Position numbers and translations under genes: made by a program. This document shows, piece after piece, positions 1-10,394 of a stretch of 64,000 bases of DNA (the stretch's first letter is position 1; each line of letters begins with the position of its first letter). The notes under the pieces were generated by a model that saw only the letters and a list, made by a program, of their open reading frames with translations, was not told where the DNA came from and ran no database searches. The DNA lies in NCBI GenBank assembly GCA_029747585.1, contig JAPEVF010000051.1:38251-102250 (forward strand), read 5' to 3'. Source of the stretch: Pleurotus djamor (lineage: Eukaryota > Basidiomycota > Agaricomycetes > Agaricales > Pleurotaceae).

Positions 1-460
1 TTAGGCATTTCGATCGGGACCGATCAGGTTCCATTGATGGTCGGGAGCTGGCAGACGCTCTGAGGAGTTTCGGATATACACTTTCGCCTCCGTTACTGAC
101 GCTGTTGGAGCACAAATACGGTACGAGGCACACATATGTTGTGATTGACTTTTGAGTTTACCGTATAACGTCTACGCAGCTTCGGAGCCCGCAGTCGGTT
201 ACGGACCACCTCCTGGAATTACCTTTGATAGATTCGTAAGAGCTTGCGTCGTTGTGAAAACAGTCACGGAAGCCTTTCAGCAGTGAGTCCCTCTTTCTCC
301 CTCTCTTATGTCGCGCATTGACTTGGATCAGACACGATGCCGACCGCGATGGTTGGGTAACGCTCAGCTACGAGCAATTTATGAGAGTACGTCCCAAGTG
401 TTCCTCACAAGCATCCTACCCCTCATCGTATATGACTAGATCGTCCTTAGCGCTCCTTAG
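1..460 (+). CDS. Penta-EF-hand calcium-binding protein, 3' end
   Basis: The gene enters from the left edge, so its start is missing. Three exons can be read: 3-120, 180-282 and 332-386, plus a short last exon 440-460 ending FMRIVLSAP-stop. Two EF-hand loops are visible: DRDRSGSIDGRE near the left edge and DADRDGWVTLSYEQF near the end, with the helix-rich spacing of the ALG-2/peflin/sorcin group. Members bind Ca2+, dimerise through the fifth EF hand and act at membranes and ER exit sites; that role is family knowledge. Introns are 49-59 nt GT-AG. The call of family is firm; which subtype is not decidable without the N-terminal Gly/Pro-rich region. Confidence 0.85.
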
Positions 461-686
461 TTTATTAATCCGTAGTATAAATCGACCTCATGACCTCTGT
501 ATCCACCAGCGATTGTATGTACTTCCAAGCAACCTTTTTGAAATTTAACATTACCCGGAACCCGGACAAGCGCTCAAAGACGGGCTGAAACAAATTCACG
601 TGTCTTGTCAGTTGAAATATAACGGGTTACACGGCTGCTTTACCCCAGACTAGACCTTTGTCCTCTCCAACCACCAACCCCGCATT

Positions 687-3418
687 ATGTTCTTTTCAAA
701 GGCACCAAACCCAAACACCATACCATGGCCAGAGAACATGCCATACCACGCCCAAGGGTTGGCCGTGCCGGGGACAAAGCGACCTGGTCAAACCGGTATG
801 TCTAAGGTTTCGCACAACCGCTGGAGTTGCTCCTAATTTTAACCGTCCCGCGAAGCACACTATCGTAATGGTGCGTCAGCCTTTTGGCTCGTTTTTGCTA
901 GTTTGGCCTTATCTGAGTAACTCACAAACGAATCAGGCGTTTTTGGTCTCATTGACGAAAACACGCCGGGAGCCCTCCTCACCCTTCCAGACGTCTTCCA
1001 ACTTGGTCTCAACTTGGGCAAGGACCGCCCGTTTTTGGGTCACCGACCGGTAGTTTCGCAGAACCCGCTCAAGTTCGCGGACCACTACGTCTGGCAGACT
1101 TATGGCGAGATTGACGTTCGAAGGCGCCACATTGGAAGTGCTCTGGTTCATCTGTTCAGAACCGGTGTCTTAGAAGGCGAGTTGGAATCTGTTGGAATCT
1201 GGGCGATCAACAGACCTGGTGCGTCGATCACGAAGCGTTGTTTAATTGGATTCATGCTAAGCGTTGCGCCTTGCGTTTTCTTCCTTCTAGAATGGCAGTT
1301 GGTTGACCTCGCCTTGCATGCCTATGGCAAGGTCGGTGTAAGCTTGTATGACACTCTCGGGAGAGATGCCGTCGGTATGCGAGTTCTCCGACTTCACGGA
1401 TTTCTAACCTGCTGACACACACCCTCTAGAATATATGTAATACTTCTTCATTTGATATCGTTGCTAACTTAGTCTCACTCTCGATACTCCAGTGCCAACC
1501 ATGCCCAATGCTCCATCATCTTCGCCTCCTTCAACCATGTCTCTACTCTTCTCAAAATGGCGGACAAGCTCCCCTACGTCAAAATGGTCGTCTCTCTCGA
1601 CAACTTCTCTCCTGAGGCTCGTCAAGTTGCCACCGCTTGGGGAGCGGCCGTGAACATTCAGGTCAAAGACTTGAGTGACTGTAGGTTGTTTCGCAATGTG
1701 CAACTCGTGCTCTCTTTCTGATTTACGTTCGCAATGTGCAACTCGTGCTCTCTTTCTGATTTACGACTAGTGGAGGAACTTGGAAAGGCTCATCTCCTTG
1801 AACCCACCCGACCGGACCCAAACTCCATCGCGTGTATCTGCTACACCTCCGTAAGTATCCATGGCCGTTCCAGTTGGTCTCAACTCAATTTCCACACAGG
1901 GTACCACCAGCAACCCCAAGGGCGCTCTTCTGACGCACAAGAACCTTGCTATGAGTGTATTCTCGAACCTTCACGGTATCGTCATTCAGCAAGACGGCTG
2001 CGCTTTGTCCTACCTCCCCCTCGCCCACATTTACGAAGTGAGTACGTAGTTTGTTGATGTAACCGATATCTAAGACACATTCTTAGCGACTCGTCGAACT
2101 TTCCACCATGGCTGTGGGTGGTAAAGTTGGTTATTTTACTGGCGACCCCCTTCGTCTTCTTGAGGACGCTCAAGTTTTGAAGCCCAACTTCTTCCCTGCC
2201 GTCCCCCGTGTCTTGAACCGCGTCAGCCAAGCCGCCGCTCAAGCTGGTAAAGCTCCCGGACTCAAGGGCGCTCTCTTCCGCAAGGCGGTACAGGTTAAGC
2301 TCGACAGACTTGTGAAGACCGGCTACAATACCCACCCCTTCTGGGACAAGCTCGTCTTCTCCAAGGTTACTGCCGTTCTTGGCGGAAACCTTGAGCTCGT
2401 CACCACCGGCGCCGCACCCACTAGCGTTGAGGAGATGAACTTCCTTCGTATCCTTCTTTGCGCCGAAATCAGTGAAGGTTATGGCATGACGGAGAATTCT
2501 GCTACCTGCAGTAAAACTTGGCCCAACGATCCCCAGTCGAGTGGAACTGTCGGTGGACCTCATCCTATCAACGAGGTCAAGCTTGTGGATGTCCCGGAGA
2601 TGGGCTACACGTCGGAAGACAAGCCTTACCCCCGTGGTGAGATTTGTACTCGTGGTTTGGCTAGCTTCAGGGGATACTACAAAGGTATGCAATATTGGTC
2701 CTTGGCGCGGTGAACCGCCAGTGCTGATGCATGGTTTAGACGAAGCCAAGACACGTGAAACCATCGACGATGAGGGTTGGTTGCACACCGGTGACGTTGG
2801 TGTGATCGATACCGCTGGTCGGTTGAGAATCATTGATCGCGTTAAAGTGCGTTGCACCCCCATCGTCGTTCTCATCTTTGAACTAACCATGATTTCTTCC
2901 TTCTCTCCATCTAGAACATCATGAAACTCTCTCAGGGAGAATACGTCGCTCTCGAGAAGATCGAGAATCTCTACGGAAACTCCCCTATCATTCAGCAAAT
3001 TTACGTTCACGGTGATTCGTTGCAACCTTACCTCCTCGCTGTTGTTGTCCCCGATCCCCTCACATTCGCACCTTTGGTCGCCCAAGTTACGGGCAAGAAA
3101 ATCGCGCCAGAGAACTTGTCAGCCTTGTCGGCTGCTTGTGAAGACGATAAGGTTAAGGCAAAGATTCAGGAAGCTTTGGTTTTCGAAGCCAAGAAGAGTG
3201 GTTTGAAAGGGTGCGCGCTAGCCTCGCTTTTGCTCGAGTGATCGCTGATTTACGTTGACAGGTTCGAAACCATTAAACGCTTCCACCTCACCATGGACCC
3301 CTTCTCGGTTGAGGAGGGCACCTTGACACCAACATTCAAGTTGAAGCGTCGCGATGCTTATGCCAAGTTCAAGGCCCAGATCGATGCTCTTTACGCCCTC
3401 GGTGACACCAAGTTGTAG
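687..3418 (+). CDS. Long-chain fatty-acid-CoA ligase (Faa1/Faa4 type)
   Basis: Activates long-chain fatty acids to acyl-CoA through an acyl-adenylate, using ATP and CoA, for lipid synthesis and beta-oxidation. The N-terminus ([20 protein letters not shown]) and the HYRNG-FGLID segment are typical of fungal acyl-CoA synthetases. The AMP-binding P-loop is [18 protein letters not shown], the A5 motif is GYGMTENSA, the A7 motif is [12 protein letters not shown], and the C-terminal catalytic-Lys segment is [14 protein letters not shown]. About ten short exons join in frame; introns include 1681-1770 and those ending at 1905, 2086, 2738 and 3261. The start is the first ATG in frame with the conserved N-terminus. 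Complete and apparently functional. Which yeast paralogue it matches best cannot be decided by eye. Confidence 0.93.
1690..1765 (+). repeat. Perfect 38-nt tandem duplication inside an intron
   Basis: Two identical adjacent 38-nt units (1690-1727 and 1728-1765, starting TTCGCAATGTGCAACTCGTG) lie inside the 90-nt intron 1681-1770 of the acyl-CoA ligase gene. Without the duplication the intron would be 52 nt, like its neighbours. Splicing at the outer GT and AG keeps the reading frame (LSD|LEEL). Confidence 0.95.
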
Positions 3419-4664
3419 GGATCTATATCCGTACGTGTTTTTTTTTGTATACGTGAATGTATATTAGAGGGAGGGAAGGAAGGAGCCATAGATCTCGAAG
3501 GCGTATGGAGGTTAATTTATATCATGACTCAAACTATCTTACCGGACATAAGTAGCTATCTTTCCATAGACTTATGTACGATGGTCTTTTTCTCATCCAA
3601 AACACCATGTCCACCCGATCTAAGCGAAAACACTTTCCAACGCCAGTCGATGGAGTATGGAAGATCTCCCTGTCTCAGGGATAGACAGGGGACAGGAGTG
3701 GATCAGACGAACTGGACGAGACCTTGATCGCCGGGGGTAAATCGGTGTGTTACTCAGACTCCCCGTTAGTGGAGGCTTCTGAGCCTCCCGTATGTCTTCA
3801 CTTAGCTAACCCTCCTCACCCCGTTTCAAGTTAGCATCGGAACGGACAGGTTAGCATACGGTTCTGGGTGAAATGACCCAAGGAGGCGGAATGTTCAGTA
3901 CGATAAGGTTGTGGGGGGATAACCATAATCGATACGCATCAACGATGTCCTCAAATTTCTGGGAAAGTGACTTTTGGGACATAAACTACTTATACGTACT
4001 CATGCCGATCACCTCCTGTAAGTCAAGCTATTTCTATTCAATACATAACCTCTAGGACATTCTTGCATTGAATATCATACTTATAGATAGCTTAGACGTA
4101 TACATCCGTCCGGCATCTACCGTACCTGTTGCGTATGAACAAGTAGGTTCTCAACTTCCATGAAAAAAANTGAAAACGGCTCCCATCAACTCCCGACGCA
4201 ACATGCACCACCCAAGGGCTAGAATATTCACACAACTTGGGTTCTTCAAGGGAATGCCACCGAGGGGGGCCGTAGCCTCCATCGGTGGAGTAGGCAATCA
4301 TACTGTGGGAGTCATTGACTGTTCGGCCATCACAGAAAAAATGTGGTGCAGAACAAGTGTGCAGAAAGTGTCAGACGGAGACGAACTCAACCGAAGGAGG
4401 AATGGACGATCCCCTTTAGACTCAGGGGGCGATCAACCTGTGGACGTCGACCATGCTCGTGCTGGGGACTGCCCGAGCTGTTGGTCATAATCAGGTAATT
4501 CATTCAAGGGAATGGACGATACGTCAAGTCAACACAAGTATTAATGCGAAGCTGCATCTTTGCGCACTGATGGGGAACAAAACAAAGTTGAGACGCATGA
4601 GATCATAATCTCCGGCGAATTATGCATACCGTGTAAGGCTGAGGCACGTAGGGTATGTTTCCGG
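3419..4664. other. Intergenic stretch without recognisable gene
   Basis: No ORF here resembles a known family and none has convincing splice structure. The first 100 bases are probably the ligase 3' untranslated region, with a T-run at about 3437. A single N sits at about 4170. A short phrase (GGAATGGACGAT) occurs at about 4400 and again at about 4510, perhaps a relic of an older duplication. Confidence 0.5.
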
Positions 4665-5115
4665 TATAAGTACATGCACATGGCAGCGTTAGCATACTCT
4701 ATCTGTGGATCGCCCAAAACAGTTACGATACAGGCCTTGCATATGGAAGTAGTAGTACCTGTAGATAACTTACACCCGGGTATCGTGTGCCCTCAAAATG
4801 CTCCCATCCACGCATCCCGTTGGGCTATGCCGTTACGTTTCTTAGTCGGCGCCATAAGCCCTACAATCTCCCACATATGAGTATCAGAGCAAGACGGTAT
4901 TGGATGAATGGCCCGAGTAACCGTTGAGCGTAACGAAACCGTGTTAATTTGGCAAAGATGGCTCGAGAAGCCCACGGACAAGCCTGAGACTGAGATGCCA
5001 CTTGTAAGAAGCTGGTTAACTCTGGAGAAGTCGAACAAGGGGTTCCCGGCTCAGAGGCCAGAAGACAACTTCGGAGGATGGGCTTCCATCTATGTTTCAA
5101 CAACGGGGGGTGGGG
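4665..5115 (+). repeat. Diverged dispersed repeat, left copy
   Basis: This block matches 8915-9335 in the same orientation with substitutions and small indels. Shared words in order include ATCGCCCAAAAC, GTAGTACCTG/GCAGTACCTG, TGCTCCCATCCA, TTGGATGAATGGCCCGAGTA, TAACGAAACC, AGAAGTCGA and GACAACTTCGGAGGA/GTCAACTTCGGAGGA. It has no long ORF or terminal inverted repeat. The two copies flank FunK1 copy 1 and the MITE. Confidence 0.75.
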
Positions 5116-5515
5116 ATTCCGATCGACCAAGGCCGACATTCGTGGTCCCACCAGACTTCACGGGGTCGTCACCGAAGATCAAGATGGAGTCACGACTGTG
5201 AGGTCCGAGTAGTTGCTTAAAGTTCTCGTAGCATGGAATTTATCAGGGTCAATGGGAAGATCGTTCAAGTTCTGTTCGTCGGTCTCGTTATTCGCACTAT
5301 CAATCAACAGAAGTATTGGCGCTTGAAGCTTTGTAGGGCTTGACCCGAAATCAAATGCCCCTGAGGGGGAGGCAAATGACACACAAGTTTGAACATTGAC
5401 ACGGGGGAAACCTGGATGGCACAAAATGAGGTGTAAGAAATAATAATGGTAGCCAAAATGGTAGCTCGGGGATATGGAGAGAAACCACCCCCACAAACCC
5501 GCATCCCTCAGTAAG

Positions 5516-5794
5516 TACAGTGACGGCAAAAAGTTTTTAGCACCCCTCCTTCCCGGTTTGGCAGGCGGGCGCTTACGCATCGTCTCCTCCGAAATTTAAT
5601 CATTTCCTCCCTCGTTCGAAAACTATGAGTTTGGCTGAGTTTTCTGCTGTACATCCTCAGTAGACCTGTGCCTTCTCCATACTTGCCTTAAAAACAAAAA
5701 CTGAACCACCGAGGATGCATTGCAGCCCGCCCTATACTCACTCAGGGGCTCTTTCCGAAAATGGGGGTGCTAAAAACTTTTTGCCGTCACTGTA
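5516..5794. mobile_element. Tc1/mariner-type MITE with TA target duplication
   Basis: A perfect 29-bp terminal inverted repeat (5518-5546 and 5764-5792, beginning CAGTGACGGCAAAAAG) bounds a 275-bp element. It is flanked on both sides by TA (5516-5517 and 5793-5794), the target duplication made by Tc1/mariner transposases. The CAGTG terminus is typical of that superfamily. No transposase ORF fits inside, so the element is non-autonomous. It sits about 330 bp upstream of FunK1 copy 1. Confidence 0.9.
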
Positions 5795-6011
5795 GTTGAT
5801 GCAGTAAGTAATTTGTGCAACACCTTTGTATTTTTCCCCCTTCAAATGCTCAGTGCTCGGTGTCCAAACTGGGGTAGCAGTTCATACAGCACTAGGCAAC
5901 GCTCATTGTGATACAAACTAGGAAACTTGACATGATCGGACGAACAGAGCAATGGCCCAATGGGCGCCAAGCCATGACTCCATGTCCAAATCGGGTAACG
6001 GACCACGCGAT

Positions 6012-6017
6012 CACGTG
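6012..6017 (+). promoter_or_regulatory. CACGTG palindrome upstream of FunK1 copy 1
   Basis: An E-box (ATCACGTGGC) lies 106 bp before the ATG of copy 1. The same motif in the same setting occurs upstream of copy 2 (21117-21122) and copy 3 (44994-44999). Copy 4 has a degenerate CATGTGAC at about 18170. A bHLH-type factor could bind it; binding is inferred. Confidence 0.45.
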
Positions 6018-6122
6018 GCAAAGAGCCATTGTTCGTCGCCTCGACCCTTTTTGGACTTTCCACTTTCAACCACAACCACCACGAGTCCTGTGGCCCATAA
6101 TCCTCAACCCGATCACTATAAA

Positions 6123-8688
6123 ATGGCTGACTCCTACGACTGCACCTCTTTCTCTGGCTCCGACTACGACTCTGATTCGTCTAGGTCCGTTGGATATTCG
6201 TCGGACGAGGGTGACTACTCCAGCAGCTCTGGTTCAAGTGAGTTGTGTTTCCCATCTTCTATCGTGAAACCTGCTCATCCATCTTGTATAGGTATGTCAT
6301 CCGTCTTGACAACCCCACACTCCCGAAGGGCGGCCTCGGTTAGAACTAAAACAGTCACGAACCTCAACCCCGTCATCAAAAGAGATCTTGAGGGATATAC
6401 CATCAAGGGCGTTGACTTCAGCACCTTTATTGCCGCTGTCTATGGCCTCGACGAAGCCGATTTCCAATACATCGAGGGGAAGACTTGGACTTTGCATCCA
6501 GCCCATCTACTCGCCTTCGAGGAAGCCCCATCAGAGCTCGACATGTACTCGCCTCTTAAGGCTCTGTTCGACAACTTCTACAAAATCATACTCGTCAAAT
6601 ACACTTCTATCGACATTGAAGTGCTTGTCTTTGGTTCCACCGAGCTCAAAGCGGTCCACTCTGGTACTCGACGTAAACCCGACGGGCTGTTCGTCCCCAA
6701 GAACATCCCCAATCCCAAGAAACCGACTTGGCAGTTCTGCAAAGCTTACATTGAGGTAGAGGTATCCAAGGTGAAGAACCTCGACGCCGTGACGGAACCT
6801 GAGAAGAAAGTGATGTCCCTCGGCGGGATCGAATTCGGCAACGTCAAGGCTGCGTCGCCTCGTCTCCCACAATCTCATACGACAAAACGAACGAGATATG
6901 CGCTTTCCCGCACCCAAAAATCGAAGGCGATTCGAGCTGCTGCTGGAACTTCCACTCCTATCGCCGAACATCCTGACGACAACGACAATGTTCCTTCTCC
7001 CCTTCCCTCCACCACCGCTCTTGTATCGAACGAAGCTTCTAGTCAAGCCGGTCCCTCGACTCGGACCTCTGGCAAGCGTCGCCGTGATGCCGAGGCCGAG
7101 GCCCCTAGGAAGCGTCACCAGGCCTCGAAGAAGGAGACTCAAGGCGCGTCTTATGCCTTGGAGTGCTTGTCGGCAAACTCTCGTCGCTGGACCACAGGGA
7201 TCCTTGTTCGAGGACGCCGCATCACTGTACAATACTTTGACCGCTGCGGGAGCATCTCCGCTACTGCTTTCGACTTCAAGAAAGAGCCTAAGAAACTCGC
7301 GCTTCTCTTGCTCGGCATCGGAAAGGCTTCCCTTCCTGAACTCGGTTTCGAGCCATTCATCGTTCCGTCGGGAACTACATCCATTGAACGGCCCTTGCCG
7401 ACGCCGGAGGGTGCAGACCTCCTCATCCCTCCTTCTCCACCCAAACGAAACGACGATGCGACAAAGAAGCTCAATCTCTATGAAGGGTCAACTGTCCCCG
7501 ATGAAAAGACATGGTCGCGTTTTGTCATCTCTGGCGAGCCGCTCTACGTCTACTGTGGCCTGAATGGTCGAGGCACCATCGTGTTTCCCGGCCGCTTTGA
7601 GAAGAATGAACAGGAAGAAGGAACGGAAGATGAACAACAGGAGGGGAAGTCTACTCAGAAGGGCAAAGAGAAGGCATCGGATGACGCGGATGACATTGCT
7701 AAGCTGAGCTGGCCTGACGTTGGCCGACAACAACTCGAATCCGATATTCTTGAAGTCCTCCACGAGAAAATTCCATTCATGCGCGACCATCTTCCTGAAG
7801 TCGTCACCTCGGTTTCGTTTACTGCAGCCCTAGCCGGACTCCCCAGAGTGTATCTCATGGAGCAAGCCGCCGCGGAGTTCAAGGGTTTGTACTCGATGGG
7901 CCTTCGCCACTTTACGATCATGGTCAGTCGACGCTACGAGCACCTCTGGGAACTCAAAAGTTTGGAAGAGTTCAAGACCGTCTTTGTTGACATCGTTGAA
8001 TGCCCCTCCCCCTCTGCCCTTTGTTTTCATACTAATTCGAAACGTTCCATTAGGCCACCACTACGCCCACAAACTTGGGTTTATTCTCCACCGAGATCTT
8101 AGCGAGCAAAACCTGATGTTCACACGTCGAGACAAGAAGGTTCTGGGCGTCGTGAATGACTGGGATCTCTCGTCTGAGCGCAACACTCGCACTAATAGTG
8201 ACACCAGTCGCACTGGAACTGGCCCTTTCATGGCCTTCGACTTGTTGTCACCCAAGTATACAAGTGGACATATGTACCACCATGACCTGGAGTCTTTGTT
8301 CTACATCTTGGTCTGGGCCGCACTTCATTATGATCTCGGATCCGCCGAACCCCGCGTCCCCAAAACCCCGTCCGTAATCACATCCTGGACAGAGGTCTTC
8401 AAGGCTGCACTTAGTGCCAAAGCGCTATTCCTCTCCACTCGTAATGGATGCGATACAGTCTTTGGGGCTGTAAGGCCCTGCTTTAAACCGCTGCTCTCTA
8501 CCTGGCTAGAGCCATTGTGGCAGTACTTCAGCAGCGCCTTCATTCAGTGGGAAAATTTTCGACAAAAACGCAAAGATGAGACGACCACCTTTGAAGGCTT
8601 TATGAAGGCTATTGGCGTTGAGCCTCGTAAGATCCCTGAAGAATACGCTTCCGCTCCCATCGTGGAAGGTTCTACGAGCGCAGCTTAG
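6123..8688 (+). CDS. FunK1 fungal-type protein kinase, copy 1 (kinase exon possibly cut off)
   Basis: FunK1 kinases are a mushroom-expanded family of largely unknown substrate. The N-terminal half carries the KPDGLFVP...W...YIEVE segment of the family; the C-terminal half carries the kinase signature HRDLSEQNLM, VVNDWDLS, RTGTGPFMAFDLL and YHHDLESLFYILVW. The exon junction at GAA-T (8001) to 8054 gives ECHHYAHKLGFILHRD and about 837 aa in all. Here the donor reads GCCCCT, whereas copy 2 has GTAAGT. If the intron is not spliced, translation stops at 8102 before the HRD loop. A 54-nt GT-AG segment at 6238-6291 is in frame either way, so it may or may not be an intron. The start is the ATG shared with copy 2; an open frame continues upstream to 5952. 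The last 75 bp of similarity to copy 2 lie past the stop codon. Confidence 0.85.
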
Positions 8689-8914
8689 ATAGACTTCCAC
8701 TCCTCATTTTCTTCCATATGCATTCCATAACATCCTATCTATTGTATCTGTGTAGTATTTCCTTTGAATCTCACCGAACTTGGTTACAACAAACTTGAGG
8801 TCATCTGAGCGGGTGTCAACTTTGAATTCGAGTGATATCCCTGGCTATCAAATATCAAACACCCAAACCATCCATTAGGTGAGACCTCGACGCTCGGCCG
8901 TCAAATTTCAATCC

Positions 8915-9335
8915 AAGTGTAAGCACGTACATGGTAGATCAAACATATCGTGCATGATATCGCCCAAAACGGCTACGGTGACTACAAGCTTTGTAGATGG
9001 AAAGTAGCAGTACCTGGAGGTTGGATGGCGTGTGTCCTCAATGATATGCTCCCATCCATGGGTTATGTGGGTTATACCGTTACGCTTCCTAGTCGGGGTC
9101 ATAGGCCCAAGAATATCTCACATACGAAGGATAGAACGTAGAGGTGTTGGATGAATGGCCCGAGTAACCGTTGAACCTAACGAAACCGGCAGAGGGTGGC
9201 TCGAGACGCCCGCGGCCAATGTCAGGATGCCCCTTGCTGGACGACTCTAGAGAAGTCGAGCGAAGGGTTGCCGGTTTGGAGGGCAGAAGTCAACTTCGGA
9301 GGAAGCGCTTCCATATATGTTTCAACAAGAGGAGA
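8915..9335 (+). repeat. Diverged dispersed repeat, right copy
   Basis: Second copy of the block at 4665-5115, same orientation, ending at the shared phrase ATATGTTTCAACAA/CTATGTTTCAACAA. The stretch 8689-8914 before it starts with the 3' flank shared with FunK1 copy 2; nothing else is recognised there. No gene is seen between 8689 and 9455. Confidence 0.75.
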
Positions 9336-9455
9336 GTGGTTTCATAGCCAGTGCTTACAAGGTCGTCTGTCTAGCTTTATGTCTAATGGTCAACACCATG
9401 GCATCGTCCGTTATTTTGCGGACGTGAATGTCGACTTTTCTGCGTGTCATTTGCG

Positions 9456-10185
9456 TCATGAACTACCATTGCTGAATAGATTACTCCATAAATGTTCTAT
9501 TCGCATCTTGACGCCTTCCCAATTATCCATAGCTGGGCGGGCATCGAGATAGAACGACAGGTTGTTCGAGGAGGGCCCGCCAGTATGGCCGGTGTAAAAA
9601 TCAATAATATAGCGCATTCGAACACCACAACGGTCGACGACCCAGTCATGGCGATCGAATGGCGGTGAATACCTGGACAACAGCAGTAATTCAGCGAAAT
9701 TGAAGCGTTTGGAAACGTTGATGCACGTACCCGAGCAGCGTGTTCCATTGTGCTTTGAGACTTCGTTGGGTTGGTTTCCCCTTAAAATTGACGAGCTTCA
9801 CACCACCACACTTGTCCCCTCCCCTTCCATCTTCCCATTTGCGTATCTCAGCCCACGCGCGTTCATTGACGGCATTGTGGATGGGTACGATCGTCTTCAT
9901 GTCCGCTGCTTGGGGATTATGATTCTTTCGCATCATCGCGCTGAAGAATTGGGCTTCAGAAGGATATACCCAGTTTCCTTCCTCCGAGCCTTTGGGTATC
10001 GTCGAGATTTCTCGGTCCGCTGAAAGGGATGCCGGATGTGCAGAAGAAGACGAAGACGGAGACATGAACCGACTCCATGGTGAAGTCGAAGAAGAGTGAT
10101 CTACTGGGCAAGCTGCACCAGAGTTTTCTGTTGGAGGAGGAGGAGGAGAGGAAGAAGAACCGTGGTCAACTGGACACTTGGACAT
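9456..10185 (-). CDS. Cytochrome c heme lyase (holocytochrome c synthase)
   Basis: Attaches heme covalently to the CXXCH motif of apocytochrome c in the mitochondrial intermembrane space. Two exons (10185-9731 and 9672-9456) separated by a 58-nt intron give 223 aa, a normal length. Two Cys-Pro heme-regulatory motifs (CPVDH) sit near residues 4 and 26. The conserved core follows: WVYPSEAQFFSAMMRKNH, IVPIHNAVNERAW, then in exon 2 PPFDRHDWVVDRCG and RYIIDFYTG...FYLDARPA. It is divergently transcribed from the nitronate monooxygenase gene, with 209 bp between start codons. Whether it prefers cytochrome c or c1 cannot be told by eye. Confidence 0.95.
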
Positions 10186-10394
10186 GGCCGTAAAAGCGTC
10201 GATGGGATTGGACGCCGAAGACGCCGAAAGACGCCGTCGTTGCCTCCGTCACAGATCCGGGTATACAGAGCCCATTGCCGGATACCCACCTCCACAACCT
10301 CTCAGATGACTTGCGGCTATCATTTAGTGTTTTTTTTNAAATACTCGCTGGGAGTTTGAGGCTCAATGCAACTCTCTTTCTGTCAGTTTCCATC

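Noticed and set aside
1982..3085. Minus-strand ORF of 367 codons
   Set aside because: Antisense shadow of the acyl-CoA ligase exons, which show full family motifs on the plus strand.
5952..6122. In-frame upstream extension of FunK1 copy 1 (and the equivalent in copy 2)
   Set aside because: It includes the E-box promoter block and low-complexity ACC repeats; near identity between the copies reflects DNA-level duplication rather than coding constraint. The ATG at 6123 starts the family-like sequence.
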